Below are positions 1-10,524 of a DNA stretch of 64,000 nt, piece by piece. Every line of letters begins with the position of its first letter. Position 1 is the stretch's first letter. The translations under genes and the position numbers were made by a program. This DNA comes from Sulfurovum sp. (GTDB taxonomy: Bacteria; Campylobacterota; Campylobacteria; Campylobacterales; Sulfurovaceae), in the NCBI GenBank assembly GCA_027081115.1, contig JALWLD010000035.1, forward strand, positions 1-64,000. Direction: 5' to 3'. The notes below the pieces were generated by a model that saw nothing but the letters and a program-made list of their open reading frames with translations, had not been told where the DNA came from and did no database searches.

Positions 1-752
1 TCACTGAACTCTTCAATACGATGTTCTGTATTGTAAATATATATTTTTTTCATTCTAAAGACAATATCTTCCAACTCATACGCACCCAGTCGTTTGAGGG
101 TAATACCCATATTGGTACAGGTTGTCATAATATGCTTGGAGTCTTCTCTCTCAATCCATCTTGGCATACTGTGTATAGTTACTTTATACTCTACAACAAA
201 ATCAAAGAGAGCCTTTTTATAGATATTCTCATCATTTTTAGCCAATGCAATACCATGCTTGACATCCAAACCATTGATTTTTAATTCCTCAATGAAAGAG
301 ACTTTTCTTCGTTTATTGGAAAGATAGGTTAAAAAGACTGTATAAAACTGTCCAATATGTAAAGGTTTCGTAATGTGTGAATTTGCACCTATAAAGAACA
401 TCTCTTCTATTTCACTGCCTTGTGTAAATGCAGTAAATGTGACAATAGGCAGCGTATCGTAATTTCGGTTTTGACGTATTATCTTGGTGGCTTCATACCC
501 ATCCATTACCGGCATGGAAATATCCATGAGTATAAGGTCAATTTCTTTTCTTTTAAGAAAAAGCAGGTCAAGAGCCTCTTGACCATTATTGGCAATGATT
601 ATCTCAACACCTGATTTTTTTAAAATGTTTTGTACAATTTTCTGGTTGATTACATTGTCTTCAACAAGTAAAATATGTGACCCTTTAAATCGTAAAAAAT
701 CACCGGTTTTGATATTTTCTTTTTTCTCAAAAGGTATATTGGACGTGTACAA
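1..752 (-). CDS. Response regulator receiver (REC) protein with C-terminal HPt-like region, partial (runs off window start)
   Basis: Reverse strand reads LYTSNIPFEKKENIKTGDFLRFKGSHILLVEDNVINQKIVQNILKKSGVEIIIANNGQEALDLL...DLILMDISMPVMDGYEATKII...ITKPLHIGQF, a classic REC domain. No ATG before the domain; TTG at 752-750 is the likely start. Confidence 0.75.
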   Translation of the reverse strand, partial: MYTSNIPFEKKENIKTGDFLRFKGSHILLVEDNVINQKIVQNILKKSGVEIIIANNGQEALDLLFLKRKEIDLILMDISMPVMDGYEATKIIRQNRNYDTLPIVTFTAFTQGSEIEEMFFIGANSHITKPLHIGQFYTVFLTYLSNKRRKVSFIEELKINGLDVKHGIALAKNDENIYKKALFDFVVEYKVTIHSMPRWIEREDSKHIMTTCTNMGITLKRLGAYELEDIVFRMKKIYIYNTEHRIEEFS

Positions 753-773
753 TGTCTCTTCTCTTTCTATATC

Positions 774-2246
774 TTAATGTGACTGTGCAGTACGTACAAG
801 CTTCTCAATGAGTCTTATCATCATTCTTACCCCCGCACCAGAAGCACCATGTGGATTTTCTGCCCAGGCATGTTCAACAAAGGCTGGACCTGCTATATCT
901 ATGTGAGCCCACTTCTCTTTATGCTCTTCATCGATGAACTCTGAGAGAAACTGTCCGGCAGTAATGGCACCACCATATCGGGTATTTGAAATGTTACAAA
1001 CATCTGCAATTTCAGATTTTATGGTCTTTTTTAAGTGTCTGTTAAAATCAAGTTTTGTAGCAAGTTCTCCAGCCTGTGTGGCCATCTTAACTACCAGATC
1101 TTTGGGTTCATCTGCATTTCCCATGACACCTGAAGTATAGTGACCTACACCCACTACACAGGCACCTGTCAAGGTAGCAAAATCAAAGAGATAGTCTGCT
1201 TTGACTTCCTGTTGTGCATAACAGAGTACATCTGCAAGTACTAAACGGCCTTCTGCATCCGTATTTCTAATCTCAATGGTTTTGCCATTTTTAGCAGTTA
1301 GTACATCATCTGGTTTATAGGCATCTCCACCGATCATATTTTCCACAGCACCTATAAACCCATGCACTTCAATAGGCAGGTTCATCTCTGATATAGCTTT
1401 CATAATACCCAGTACTGCAGAACCTCCACTTTTATCTGATTTCATTGTTACCATATAATCAGCAGGCTTGAGGCTGAGACCACCTGAGTCATAAGTAAGG
1501 CCTTTTCCTACTAATGTTACTACAGCTTTGGCATTTTTAGGTTTATGTGCAAGGTGTATAACTCTTGGCTTATGTCTACTCGCACGTGCTACAGCAAGCA
1601 GTGTTTCCATCTTCTCTTTTTTAAGTGCTTTAGGCTTTAGTACTTTACATTTCAACGTAGAATTTTCTGCAAGTTCCTGGGCAATATTTGCCATGATCTC
1701 CGGGTAACAGTCATCCGGCGTTGTATTTACAATGTCTCTTGTAAAATTGGTAGCATTTGCAGAGATCTCTCCGTTATGTACTGCTCTTGCAGCGGTTTCC
1801 ATACTAAGTTCATGGGTATTGTAGCCATCTAACGAGATTTCTACATTTTTCACTGGAGATTTTACTTTAGTGCTTTTATAATTGTTGAATGTGTAAGATC
1901 CAAGTACAAGCCCTTCAACCATAGCTCTAAGAGAAGCAGAACATCTTGGATGACTCAAGTAGGTTGCAATTTTCACGGTTTTATAGGCTTTTTTACCTAA
2001 GAGCGAACGTAGCGCAGAGGCGGCTGCAGAACGTACTCCTACACCCTTAAGTGTCTCTGTTCCTACATAGAGTCTATTTTTTTCTATAAGATGACATACC
2101 TCATCCTGAGTACCTGTAAAACCTGCTTTTTTGAGCAGTTTTTTATCTTGTACAAATGTATGTTTTAAATCTTTATCATGGACAATGATAATTTCAAGGT
2201 CAGATTTTATGTTTGAGATACTTTCTGTAGTAATATTAAAATTCAC
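774..2246 (-). CDS. pepA: Leucyl aminopeptidase (M17)
   Basis: 490 aa; contains VGKGLTYDSGGLSLKP and NTDAEGRLVLADVL signatures of M17 aminopeptidases. Confidence 0.95.
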   Translation of the reverse strand: MNFNITTESISNIKSDLEIIIVHDKDLKHTFVQDKKLLKKAGFTGTQDEVCHLIEKNRLYVGTETLKGVGVRSAAASALRSLLGKKAYKTVKIATYLSHPRCSASLRAMVEGLVLGSYTFNNYKSTKVKSPVKNVEISLDGYNTHELSMETAARAVHNGEISANATNFTRDIVNTTPDDCYPEIMANIAQELAENSTLKCKVLKPKALKKEKMETLLAVARASRHKPRVIHLAHKPKNAKAVVTLVGKGLTYDSGGLSLKPADYMVTMKSDKSGGSAVLGIMKAISEMNLPIEVHGFIGAVENMIGGDAYKPDDVLTAKNGKTIEIRNTDAEGRLVLADVLCYAQQEVKADYLFDFATLTGACVVGVGHYTSGVMGNADEPKDLVVKMATQAGELATKLDFNRHLKKTIKSEIADVCNISNTRYGGAITAGQFLSEFIDEEHKEKWAHIDIAGPAFVEHAWAENPHGASGAGVRMMIRLIEKLVRTAQSH

Positions 2247-2356
2247 GAGTAGCCTTTTACTTAATTGAGTTATAGTTTATGGAGTATATCAAATAAAAGT
2301 AAAGGAATACACAAAGAGTACGTTTTTTTTGATTTTATAGAAGTAAAAAAGTGATC

Positions 2357-2770
2357 TTATGGAATGTTATCGAGTGCTGAGTGAATGGTAATCATAAAAG
2401 ATCCGGGTTTCTCATAGCCTATTTGTTCATAGATGACTTTTTTTGTTTCAGGATTTATAAAATAGAGTGAAGGCGTCTCTTGTGCTTTATATTTTTTAGA
2501 TAAATTTGAATCAAAATCTATAAGAACAATGATTGTATTGCTTAATGCCTCTTTTACTGTCTTATCTTGCATTGTTTTTTCAACCATTTTTTCGCACCAG
2601 TGACAACCATCTTTGATGACCATGAGCAAGATCATTTCTTTTTTTTCATTTTTTGCTTTGGCATAAGCATAATTCAAATTGGTAAGTGCCTTTAGTGTAG
2701 GTGCATATTTTTCGGCTGTAATGGCTAAAAGGTTCGAGATGAGAAGCAGGGATAAAAGAAGGGTTTTCAT
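2357..2770 (-). CDS. Thioredoxin-fold secreted protein
   Basis: Signal peptide and DGCHWCEKM (CxxC) motif, TPSLYFINPETKK. Confidence 0.75.
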   Translation of the reverse strand: MKTLLLSLLLISNLLAITAEKYAPTLKALTNLNYAYAKAKNEKKEMILLMVIKDGCHWCEKMVEKTMQDKTVKEALSNTIIVLIDFDSNLSKKYKAQETPSLYFINPETKKVIYEQIGYEKPGSFMITIHSALDNIP

Positions 2771-2851
2771 TGTAAATACCTTTAAAAGTTATTATAAAAG
2801 TATATCACACTATATTTGATTTAATTATTAAGGTGGAAATTCCACCTATTG

Positions 2852-4078
2852 TTATTGAAATTGTTCGGAGAGTATATCTTGTGCTTGTATCATATCTTTA
2901 TCACCACGTCCGGAGAGATTGACCAATATGGTTTTACCTTTGATATCTTCAGGTTTCATCTTTTTAAGGTATGCAATAGCATGTGAACTTTCAAATGCAG
3001 GGATGATCCCCTCAGCCTGTGACAGCCAGACAAAAGCATCCATAGCTTCATCATCGGTAATATGGTCATAGGTCACAACATTTTCCTCTTTGAGGAAGGC
3101 GTGTTCCGGACCAATGCCCGGGTAGTCAAGACCTGCTGAGATAGAGTGTGCTTCTTGAATCTGTCCGTCTTCATCTTGAAGTAGGTATGAGAGTTGTCCA
3201 TGCAGAACACCTGGGCTTCCTTTTTCAAGAGAACAGCCATGTTTAGAGTCAAGTCCAAGGCCTCCTGCTTCAATACCAATACACTCTACACTTTCATCTT
3301 GTAAGAAGTGGTTAAAGACACCCAAGGCGTTTGACCCTCCACCTATACACGCGATGACTTTATCTGGGAGAGTACCTTCTACGACATTTAGTTGTGCTTT
3401 TGCTTCCCATCCAATAATGGACTGAATGTCACGTACCATCATAGGGTAGGGATGTGGACCTGCTACAGTACCAATGAGGTAATATGTGTCCCTTGCATGT
3501 GTCACCCAGTGACGTATGGCATCATTCATGGCATCTTTAAGTGTTTTAGACCCAGACTCCACCGCATGTACTTTTGCACCAAGAAGCTTCATTCTAAAGA
3601 CATTAAGTTCTTGACGTGCTACATCTTTTGCACCCATGAAAACTTCACACTCAAGCCCAAATAGTGCTGCTACAGTTGCTGTTGCGACACCATGTTGCCC
3701 AGCACCAGTTTCTGCAATGATCTTCTTTTTGCCTAAACGCTTGGCTAAAACAGCCTGTGCTACACAGTGGTTTATCTTGTGTGCACCGGTATGGTTCAAG
3801 TCTTCACGCTTAAGGTAGATCTTTGCATCCAGCTCTTTAGAGAGGTTCTCTGCAAAGTAGAGTGCAGAAGGACGTCCCACATAGTTTTTGTAGTAGTAGT
3901 CTACTTCCGACCAGAAATCTTTGTCGAAACGTACAGCTTCGTAGTCGAGTCTGAGTTGTTCAAGTGCAGGCATGAGTGTTTCAGGTACAAAACGCCCACC
4001 AAATTTACCAAAATGTCCCAGATCGTCAGGGTCATGTGGGCTTGGCTTTGGAATGTAAATTGTTTTCGTTAAATCCAT
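2852..4078 (-). CDS. trpB: Tryptophan synthase beta chain
   Basis: [39 protein letters not shown] motifs. Confidence 0.97.
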   Translation of the reverse strand: MDLTKTIYIPKPSPHDPDDLGHFGKFGGRFVPETLMPALEQLRLDYEAVRFDKDFWSEVDYYYKNYVGRPSALYFAENLSKELDAKIYLKREDLNHTGAHKINHCVAQAVLAKRLGKKKIIAETGAGQHGVATATVAALFGLECEVFMGAKDVARQELNVFRMKLLGAKVHAVESGSKTLKDAMNDAIRHWVTHARDTYYLIGTVAGPHPYPMMVRDIQSIIGWEAKAQLNVVEGTLPDKVIACIGGGSNALGVFNHFLQDESVECIGIEAGGLGLDSKHGCSLEKGSPGVLHGQLSYLLQDEDGQIQEAHSISAGLDYPGIGPEHAFLKEENVVTYDHITDDEAMDAFVWLSQAEGIIPAFESSHAIAYLKKMKPEDIKGKTILVNLSGRGDKDMIQAQDILSEQFQ

Positions 4079-4214
4079 AATTGTCTCTTTTGTAAATAGT
4101 GAAGAGATTATAGCAAATCACATGTTAAGAGTAGCGGGGTTATCTCAGAGTGACCTTTTAAATAAAATAGCTTATTTCAGATTGTGAGCTCTTTACTTTC
4201 TTTGATTATATCTT

Positions 4215-4742
4215 TTATAGTGCAATATGGCTTTTAAAATGTTGTTTCTTTTCTATATCTTCTCCATGCGGAGTATAGTTGTATTTTGATTTTGCTTCAG
4301 TCATAAGTTTTGCAGGCATCTCATTATAGACCGTATTCATGTCTGTATTGATGGTGCCAAGAAAGTAGCTTTTCCCAGGAAGTATTTTTGAAATACTTTT
4401 AGAACCTGAACCGTAACCTGCTTTTCCTCTACTACAGCCGTAATGACCGCTGAGTGAATACTCTTTGAGTATGATGTTGCTACTGGGAGCAGGTATTTTA
4501 ACCGCGATAAACCCTTCAGATATCTTTTTTTCATGAAAATAGAGTTCATAGTCCAAAGGTGCTTCATTGCTACCTATAACCAAATGTCGTATGGCACGTT
4601 CTTTATCTCCATCTACAGCAATGAGAACAGTTGCAATATCTTTTGCAGATGTTTTCATATCGGGGTCAGCCAATTCAACGGTGTTACTGGTACATGCAGT
4701 AAAAAAGAGTGTAACAAGTAAGAGTAAAAGCCTATGTTTCAT
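4215..4742 (-). CDS. Hypothetical lipoprotein
   Basis: MKHRLLLLLVTLFFTACTS lipobox; coherent ORF in operon orientation. Confidence 0.7.
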   Translation of the reverse strand: MKHRLLLLLVTLFFTACTSNTVELADPDMKTSAKDIATVLIAVDGDKERAIRHLVIGSNEAPLDYELYFHEKKISEGFIAVKIPAPSSNIILKEYSLSGHYGCSRGKAGYGSGSKSISKILPGKSYFLGTINTDMNTVYNEMPAKLMTEAKSKYNYTPHGEDIEKKQHFKSHIAL

Positions 4743-4796
4743 GATTAAATCCTTGTAAGACTCATTGTAATAAAAAGTATGTGTATTTACTGTGTA

Positions 4797-5051
4797 TTAT
4801 TTGATGAACTCTGTGATTTTTTCCATTTCATAAAAGCTTTGTAGTATATTTTGTCCATTCTCTTCTATTAACGATCGGGCATCTTGTAAGCCTTTGTTGT
4901 AATGGTAGTTGCCTATCTCTTTGTTAAAGAACTCCAGTAGAAACTCTGCATCGAATTGACCAATCTCTTCTGAGAGCTCAGAGTGGAAGTAAGACTGTAT
5001 CTTAGATACAAGTATTTTTTTCTCCTCCTGGGTAAATTCAATGTCAGTCAT
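4797..5051 (-). CDS. DUF2164-family small protein
   Basis: KKILVSKIQSYFHSELSEEIGQFDAEFLLEFFNKEIGNYHYNKGLQDA resembles the DUF2164 family. Confidence 0.75.
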   Translation of the reverse strand: MTDIEFTQEEKKILVSKIQSYFHSELSEEIGQFDAEFLLEFFNKEIGNYHYNKGLQDARSLIEENGQNILQSFYEMEKITEFIK

Positions 5052-5608
5052 TAGTCTATCTCAAGTACCGAATAGACGGGAGCTTGTATGCCATCTTTAC
5101 CATTGAGGAAGCCAAGCTCCATAATGAAACAGGCTTCAACACAGTGTGCACCCACTTTATCTATGAGGTTTGCTGCAGCTTTGGCTGTACCTCCTGTGGC
5201 GATCAAGTCATCAATTAGAAGTACCTGTGATGGATTGGCTTCTGTCAGACCATTTTCTCCAAAGGCATCAATGTGGATCTCTACTTCATCAAAACCATAT
5301 TCCAATGAGTATTTTTCGGCTACTGTGGTGTAGGGGAGTTTTCCTTTTTTACGTACAGGTACAAAACCTATATTCAATCTGTCTGCCAATACTGCCCCAA
5401 ATATGAATCCTCTGGCATCAATGCCTGCTACATAATCAAGATTATAGGATCTATAACGCTCTTCAAGATGAGTTAACAGTGTGTCAAAAGCTTTTGGATC
5501 TCCAAGGAGTGTGGTAATATCTTTAAACATAATACCTGGTTTTGGAAAATTTGGAATATCCCTTATACTGTTTAAAATGATCTTTTTGTCTTCTTGGCTT
5601 AGTGTCAT
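5051..5608 (-). CDS. apt: Adenine phosphoribosyltransferase
   Basis: [42 protein letters not shown] motif. Confidence 0.96.
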   Translation of the reverse strand: MTLSQEDKKIILNSIRDIPNFPKPGIMFKDITTLLGDPKAFDTLLTHLEERYRSYNLDYVAGIDARGFIFGAVLADRLNIGFVPVRKKGKLPYTTVAEKYSLEYGFDEVEIHIDAFGENGLTEANPSQVLLIDDLIATGGTAKAAANLIDKVGAHCVEACFIMELGFLNGKDGIQAPVYSVLEID

Positions 5609-5645
5609 GAATAATTCCTTTATTTTAATATATAAATGTGCAATT

Positions 5646-5831
5646 CTACGGGATTCTTAGATATAGAGTGAAAGATATAATGCCGGTAACAGCATAGAAA
5701 ACTGTTCCAAAGCAAAAGAGCCTGGAAGAGTCTTCTTTTTTGTATATACCTTCCATAATAAGAGTGTCTGTAAGAAGTGCGTAGGCTGAAGTAGCAAGTA
5801 AAAAGAGACCTGGCATTACAAAACCGTTCAT
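5646..5831 (-). CDS. Small two-TM membrane protein
   Basis: [28 protein letters not shown]...; likely starts at the internal ATG (5831) rather than 5885. Confidence 0.6.
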   Translation of the reverse strand: MNGFVMPGLFLLATSAYALLTDTLIMEGIYKKEDSSRLFCFGTVFYAVTGIISFTLYLRIP

Positions 5832-5857
5832 ACCAACTCCTCCACAATAGACATGTT

Positions 5858-6316
5858 TTAACCTATGTCGGCACCAAAAGCACATGCTTCTATCTTGGCT
5901 ACACGTCCAGCATGTCTGCCACCTTCAAATTCAGTGTTGGCAAAGACCTCTATCATATCTTCTATAACACCTTTACCTACGACACGTTCTCCAAAACATA
6001 AGATATTTGCATCATTATGTTGTCTAGTAAGCATAGCTGTATAATGGTCATGACATAGTGCTGCTCTAATACCGGGGACTTTATTTGCTGCAATACTGAT
6101 GCCAATACCTGTACCACAAACCAAAATACCGAAGCTGCCTTCATCTGCAAGGACAGCTTGGGTACATTTTTTAGCATAGTCAGGGTAGTCTACTCTGTCT
6201 GCTGAGTCTGGACCAAGGTCAATAATTTCATGACCTAAAGAAGTGACAAACTCTTTGATGTAAGCTTTTACTGCGTAACCTGCATGATCTGTTGCTATAT
6301 AGAATTTTTTTGACAT
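5858..6316 (-). CDS. rpiB: Ribose-5-phosphate isomerase B
   Basis: IATDHAGYAVK, GILVCGTGIGISIAANKVPGIRAAL. Confidence 0.95.
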   Translation of the reverse strand: MSKKFYIATDHAGYAVKAYIKEFVTSLGHEIIDLGPDSADRVDYPDYAKKCTQAVLADEGSFGILVCGTGIGISIAANKVPGIRAALCHDHYTAMLTRQHNDANILCFGERVVGKGVIEDMIEVFANTEFEGGRHAGRVAKIEACAFGADIG

Positions 6317-6325
6317 AGTGTTCCT

Positions 6326-7297
6326 TTATTGAATAGGGTCTTCAAGCTGAAGTGATTCGATAAGTCTTCCGACACGTCCCCAACGTACGTTATAACGTTG
6401 TTTGTTCCAAAGTGTTTCACACTCTTTTGAATCTATAGTAACAGTGCCACAGACACGTTTAAGACCGGCATGATCTCTACCACCACCATATTTGTCTCCG
6501 TTAAGTACTCTTTTATAGGAGCGATGTTCAAGACTCATATAGATGAGCCAAGGTTTACCTACAATAAGTTTATATGGTACTGAACCCCAAAAACGGCTGT
6601 CATTAGAGTTGTCACGGTTGTCTCCCATCATATAGAAGTGATCTTCATCTACTTTCGTATAGAGTGCATTGATAACTTTGCCGCCTAACTCATAGACCGG
6701 TGTATTTAATCCATCGATCATAATAGGCATCATATCGATCTCTTTGTTGTATGTATAGTACTGAAGTAGTGCTTCAAAGATTGGATGTCCCTCTGGTTCA
6801 TATTGAATACCCGGGTATTTGTCCATATAAGGGTTTTCTACCCAAAGTTTTCCACGTAAAGTAAGAATCTTCTTTTCAGGATACGTTTTTTTAATATACT
6901 CATCGCCTTCGTGAAAGTGGATAAGGAGCTTTTTATCTGCATAAATAAGTTCATCTCCTCCTACTGCAACACAACGTTTTACATAGTGTATCTTCTGATT
7001 TTTTGGGTAACGGAAGATCACAATATCTTCTCTTTTTGGTCTTGGACCTTCAATGAGGTGCCCATTGTTATTAAAGTCAGGTAAAAGAGGTATTTCGAGC
7101 CACGGTAAATGAGGTGTAGGAATACCATAAGAGAATTTTTTTGCAAAAAGAAAATCTCCGATGAGTTGGGTTCTTTTCATAGAACCTGAAGGAATGACAA
7201 AAGATTGTGCTACAAAGAAAATGAGGAAAAGTACAATGATGATAGTCCCTGTCCATGAACTTGAAAATCTATATAGTGCGGATAAAAACTTCTTCAC
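6326..7297 (-). CDS. lepB: Signal peptidase I
   Basis: VIPSGSMKRTQLIGDF, YVKRCVAVGGD, MGDNRDNSNDSRFWGSVP. Confidence 0.95.
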   Translation of the reverse strand: MKKFLSALYRFSSSWTGTIIIVLFLIFFVAQSFVIPSGSMKRTQLIGDFLFAKKFSYGIPTPHLPWLEIPLLPDFNNNGHLIEGPRPKREDIVIFRYPKNQKIHYVKRCVAVGGDELIYADKKLLIHFHEGDEYIKKTYPEKKILTLRGKLWVENPYMDKYPGIQYEPEGHPIFEALLQYYTYNKEIDMMPIMIDGLNTPVYELGGKVINALYTKVDEDHFYMMGDNRDNSNDSRFWGSVPYKLIVGKPWLIYMSLEHRSYKRVLNGDKYGGGRDHAGLKRVCGTVTIDSKECETLWNKQRYNVRWGRVGRLIESLQLEDPIQ

Positions 7298-8143
7298 TTA
7301 AGCCCTTTGTTTTGCAGATTTGAGTGTATTGGAGAGTAGCATAGCAATAGTCATCGGCCCAACACCACCCGGTACGGGTGTAATGTAGGAACATTTTGGA
7401 GAGACATTTTTAAAGTCTACATCGCCAACAAGTGAACCATCTTCAATACGGTTGATTCCGATATCAATGACAATAGCACCTTCCTTAACCATATCTTCTT
7501 TAATAAGACCAGGTACACCGACACCCACAATGACAATGTCAGCTTGAGAAGTATGTGCTTTGAGGTCTTTTGTAAAGATGTGTGTGACTGTAACGGTTGC
7601 ATTTGCATTGAGAAGTAGAGCAGCCATAGGTTTTCCTACAATGTTGGAAGCACCAACGACACAAACATCTTGACCTTCAAGGTCAATGTTGTACTCTTCA
7701 AACATTTTCATAACACCAAGTGGTGTACAGGCAACGAAAGAGTCAAGGTTGGTAACCAAGCGGCCTACATTGTAGGCATGGAAACCATCTACATCTTTTT
7801 TAGGGTCTATGACCTCTAAAATTTTGTCTGTATCGACATGTTTAGGTAGAGGAAGCTGCACCAAAATACCATCAATACGAGGATTATCGTTCATCATCTC
7901 AATGGTAGCTATGATCTCATCTTGAGAGATGGTGTCAGGCATATTGTGGGTAATAGAGTAAAACCCTACATTTTCACAGGCTTTTGCTTTCATCTTTACA
8001 TAGGCATGACTTGCAGGGTCATCTCCTATGAGTATAACTGCCAGACCGGGGACAATATTTTTTTCTTGCTTGAGTTGTTCAACTTCTGCGGCGACAGAAG
8101 TCTGTACTTTGTTGGCTAAGGATTTACCATCGATGAGTTGCAT
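7298..8143 (-). CDS. folD: Methylenetetrahydrofolate dehydrogenase/cyclohydrolase
   Basis: GILVQLPLPKHV, PKKDVDGFH, GASNIVGKPMA, TPVPGGVGPMT. Confidence 0.97.
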   Translation of the reverse strand: MQLIDGKSLANKVQTSVAAEVEQLKQEKNIVPGLAVILIGDDPASHAYVKMKAKACENVGFYSITHNMPDTISQDEIIATIEMMNDNPRIDGILVQLPLPKHVDTDKILEVIDPKKDVDGFHAYNVGRLVTNLDSFVACTPLGVMKMFEEYNIDLEGQDVCVVGASNIVGKPMAALLLNANATVTVTHIFTKDLKAHTSQADIVIVGVGVPGLIKEDMVKEGAIVIDIGINRIEDGSLVGDVDFKNVSPKCSYITPVPGGVGPMTIAMLLSNTLKSAKQRA

Positions 8144-8204
8144 AGAGTGCCTCTTAGAATTTTTAATGTATTATATCGAAAATAGTTTAGGGGAAATCTC
8201 GGAG

Positions 8205-8570
8205 ATGAAAAGATTGATTTTTTTATTGCCATTGTTATTGAGTGCCAGTGAAGATTTCATCTCTCATTATGAATATGGAGAGATGCTCTACAATAATCCT
8301 CGTGGTGTCTCTTGTGCGCAGTGTCATGGAAAGCAAGGCGAAGGCAAGGTCATAGTGAAGTACCTTGAAGGTAAGGAAGAGAAAGTCATCCAGGGCTCAG
8401 ACATACGTAGGAAACCTCTTCCTCAAATGGTTCATACGCTTAACAGTTTTCATGAAATTATGCCTAGATATTATTTAACCGATGAAGAGGTTAAGGCTAT
8501 CTATGACTATATACAAGAAAAAAATGAAGACTATCTTTCTCAAGAACAAGATTCCAATAGTACAAAATAA
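8205..8570 (+). CDS. Small secreted c-type cytochrome
   Basis: MKRLIFLLPLLLSASEDF signal, GVSCAQCHGKQGEG heme c motif; ATG 8205 preferred over the 8028 start that overlaps folD. Confidence 0.8.
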   Translation: MKRLIFLLPLLLSASEDFISHYEYGEMLYNNPRGVSCAQCHGKQGEGKVIVKYLEGKEEKVIQGSDIRRKPLPQMVHTLNSFHEIMPRYYLTDEEVKAIYDYIQEKNEDYLSQEQDSNSTK

Positions 8571-8607
8571 GATATAATAATCCTAAGATACTTACTAAGG
8601 ATTATAG

Positions 8608-10041
8608 ATGAAACGATTTTTACCTTCTTTAGGTTTGTTACTCCTAGGCTCTGGCTTGGGGTATACCTCTACACTGACTGTCTATCAAGATAAAACACTT
8701 TACACTTATACTGCAAACAAGACATACCTTGGTATGACAAAAAATGTAAGTGCCAAATGTGATGGAGAAACAGTTGAAACCCTCTCCATCTTACGTTGTC
8801 CAAAAGATGAGCGTCTATGTAAAGAAGCTACAGCAGTTGAAAAAGCACAAATTACTGTAAATACCATACAGCAGACCAGTGAAACACTTGAAAAGCTTCT
8901 TACTTTGGCTCAACCAGATAAAATAGATGCTTCTGCATGGATAGATGCAGCTGAGCGTATTGGAGAAGCAAAAGCAACACTGCAAAGTAAAGACCTTATA
9001 GCCAATGATGAACTAAAGATGAAGCGTCAACAGTTCAATAAACAGGCACCTTCAAGCAAAGCTCTATTGAGTCAAAAAGTATGTGCTTCAGAGTTGGAGC
9101 TTACGCTTCCTTATGGATATGTGAACTTTTCTACTTTGTACGAAGCAGAATTGCAAAATAATAAAGAGATCAAAGTCACACAAAAACTCTCCATACTTAA
9201 CAGAAGTGGTATTGATATAGAGGCTGATGAAGCCATTTTTTATTATCGTAATGCCAATCAGTATATTTCTGTGATCAATTTTACTCCCTGGATCGTCAGC
9301 AAGTACGAACCACGTCCTAAAAGAAGAATGGTAAAGAAAAAAGCAATGTCCAATCGTGCAATGGATGAAGAGCTCTTAATGATGTCTGCTGTACCATCGC
9401 CTGCACCTGTCAGACAGATGAGAGCAACGTATGTGGATGCTCGAGAATATAGTATAACCAATCTGGAACTACCCTCTACAGGTGTGCCATTGGATGTTGA
9501 GATTGACTCTTGGAGTACTCCTGTCAGTTGCCGATTAAAAGTGTATCCTTATATGAATACCAATGCATTTACCGTCTGTAGTTTTACCCCGAAACATCAG
9601 ATAGAATCCAATCAGTGGAAAATTAAATCAGGAAAAGTAACAGTAAACGATAGGGGTGTAGGACAGTACAATGATGGTAAATATGATCTTTATACGAAAA
9701 AAGATGAAGATATAAAGATTGTACGTGAATCTATTGTAAGGAATGAACGTGAAACTGGTATCTTTGGTACTACTGTACGAAAAAAGGATGGTTATATACT
9801 TAGTGTAACCAATAAATCGGATAAAAAGAAAACACTCACTCTTATAGATCGCATACCAACATCAACCAATGAAGCTATTAAGGTAAAACTTTTAGCTGTA
9901 AAATCAAAAGAGAAGATTGATTATAAGATAAGTAAAGAGGGTAAAATAGAGTTTGTACTACAGTTTTCTGCAAAAGAGAGTAGGAAAATAGAGATATTGT
10001 TTGAGATTTCTTATGATAAAGATTTAAAAGTTAGGTATTAG
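8608..10041 (+). CDS. DUF4139-like domain-containing secreted protein
   Basis: Signal peptide; LSILNRSGIDIEADEA..., YSITNLELPSTGVPLDVEIDSW..., C-terminal immunoglobulin-like region. Confidence 0.6.
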   Translation: MKRFLPSLGLLLLGSGLGYTSTLTVYQDKTLYTYTANKTYLGMTKNVSAKCDGETVETLSILRCPKDERLCKEATAVEKAQITVNTIQQTSETLEKLLTLAQPDKIDASAWIDAAERIGEAKATLQSKDLIANDELKMKRQQFNKQAPSSKALLSQKVCASELELTLPYGYVNFSTLYEAELQNNKEIKVTQKLSILNRSGIDIEADEAIFYYRNANQYISVINFTPWIVSKYEPRPKRRMVKKKAMSNRAMDEELLMMSAVPSPAPVRQMRATYVDAREYSITNLELPSTGVPLDVEIDSWSTPVSCRLKVYPYMNTNAFTVCSFTPKHQIESNQWKIKSGKVTVNDRGVGQYNDGKYDLYTKKDEDIKIVRESIVRNERETGIFGTTVRKKDGYILSVTNKSDKKKTLTLIDRIPTSTNEAIKVKLLAVKSKEKIDYKISKEGKIEFVLQFSAKESRKIEILFEISYDKDLKVRY

Positions 10042-10063
10042 GAAGTTTGAATGAGGGGATAGC

Positions 10064-10084
10064 TTGCAGGCGAGATGCCTGCAA
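10064..10084 (-). terminator. Hairpin TTGCAGGC-GAGAT-GCCTGCAA between converging genes
   Basis: 8-bp perfect stem; no strong T-tract on either side. Confidence 0.5.
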
Positions 10085-10092
10085 AGTCACTA

Positions 10093-10311
10093 CTAGAGTG
10101 GAGTTACGTTTTCAGCTTGTGGGCCTTTTTGACCTTCACCAACTTCAAATGTTACTGCTTGACCTTCAGCCAAAGTAACACGTCCTCCACCATCGTTGTT
10201 TACTTGACGGAAATGTACGAATACATCGCTTCCACCATCGTTCTGTTGGATAAATCCATAACCTTTTTCATCGTTGAACCATTTTACAGTTCCGTTTACT
10301 AATTCTGCCAT
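10093..10311 (-). CDS. Cold-shock protein (CspA family)
   Basis: [32 protein letters not shown]. Confidence 0.95.
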   Translation of the reverse strand: MAELVNGTVKWFNDEKGYGFIQQNDGGSDVFVHFRQVNNDGGGRVTLAEGQAVTFEVGEGQKGPQAENVTPL

Positions 10312-10524
10312 TGTTGTACCTTTTGGTAATAATTTTCACTTATGGGGTATCCCTAAATATAAGCGGAATCCAAATTGGTGAGAGTCTTTCGGGGTTAGCA
10401 GGATAGATATACATACTGAACACACGGAAGATGAACTCGAACCTCATCTTTCATCGCAATTATTGTACCTACTTTTTTCAACACTTAACCTTAGTAAATA
10501 TAAAATAAGCTTATAAAATTGAAT

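Noticed and set aside
10312-10500. Long leader upstream of the cold-shock gene as a possible RNA thermosensor
   Set aside because: Cold-shock mRNAs often have long leaders, but I could not identify a conserved cold-box or define a start site by eye
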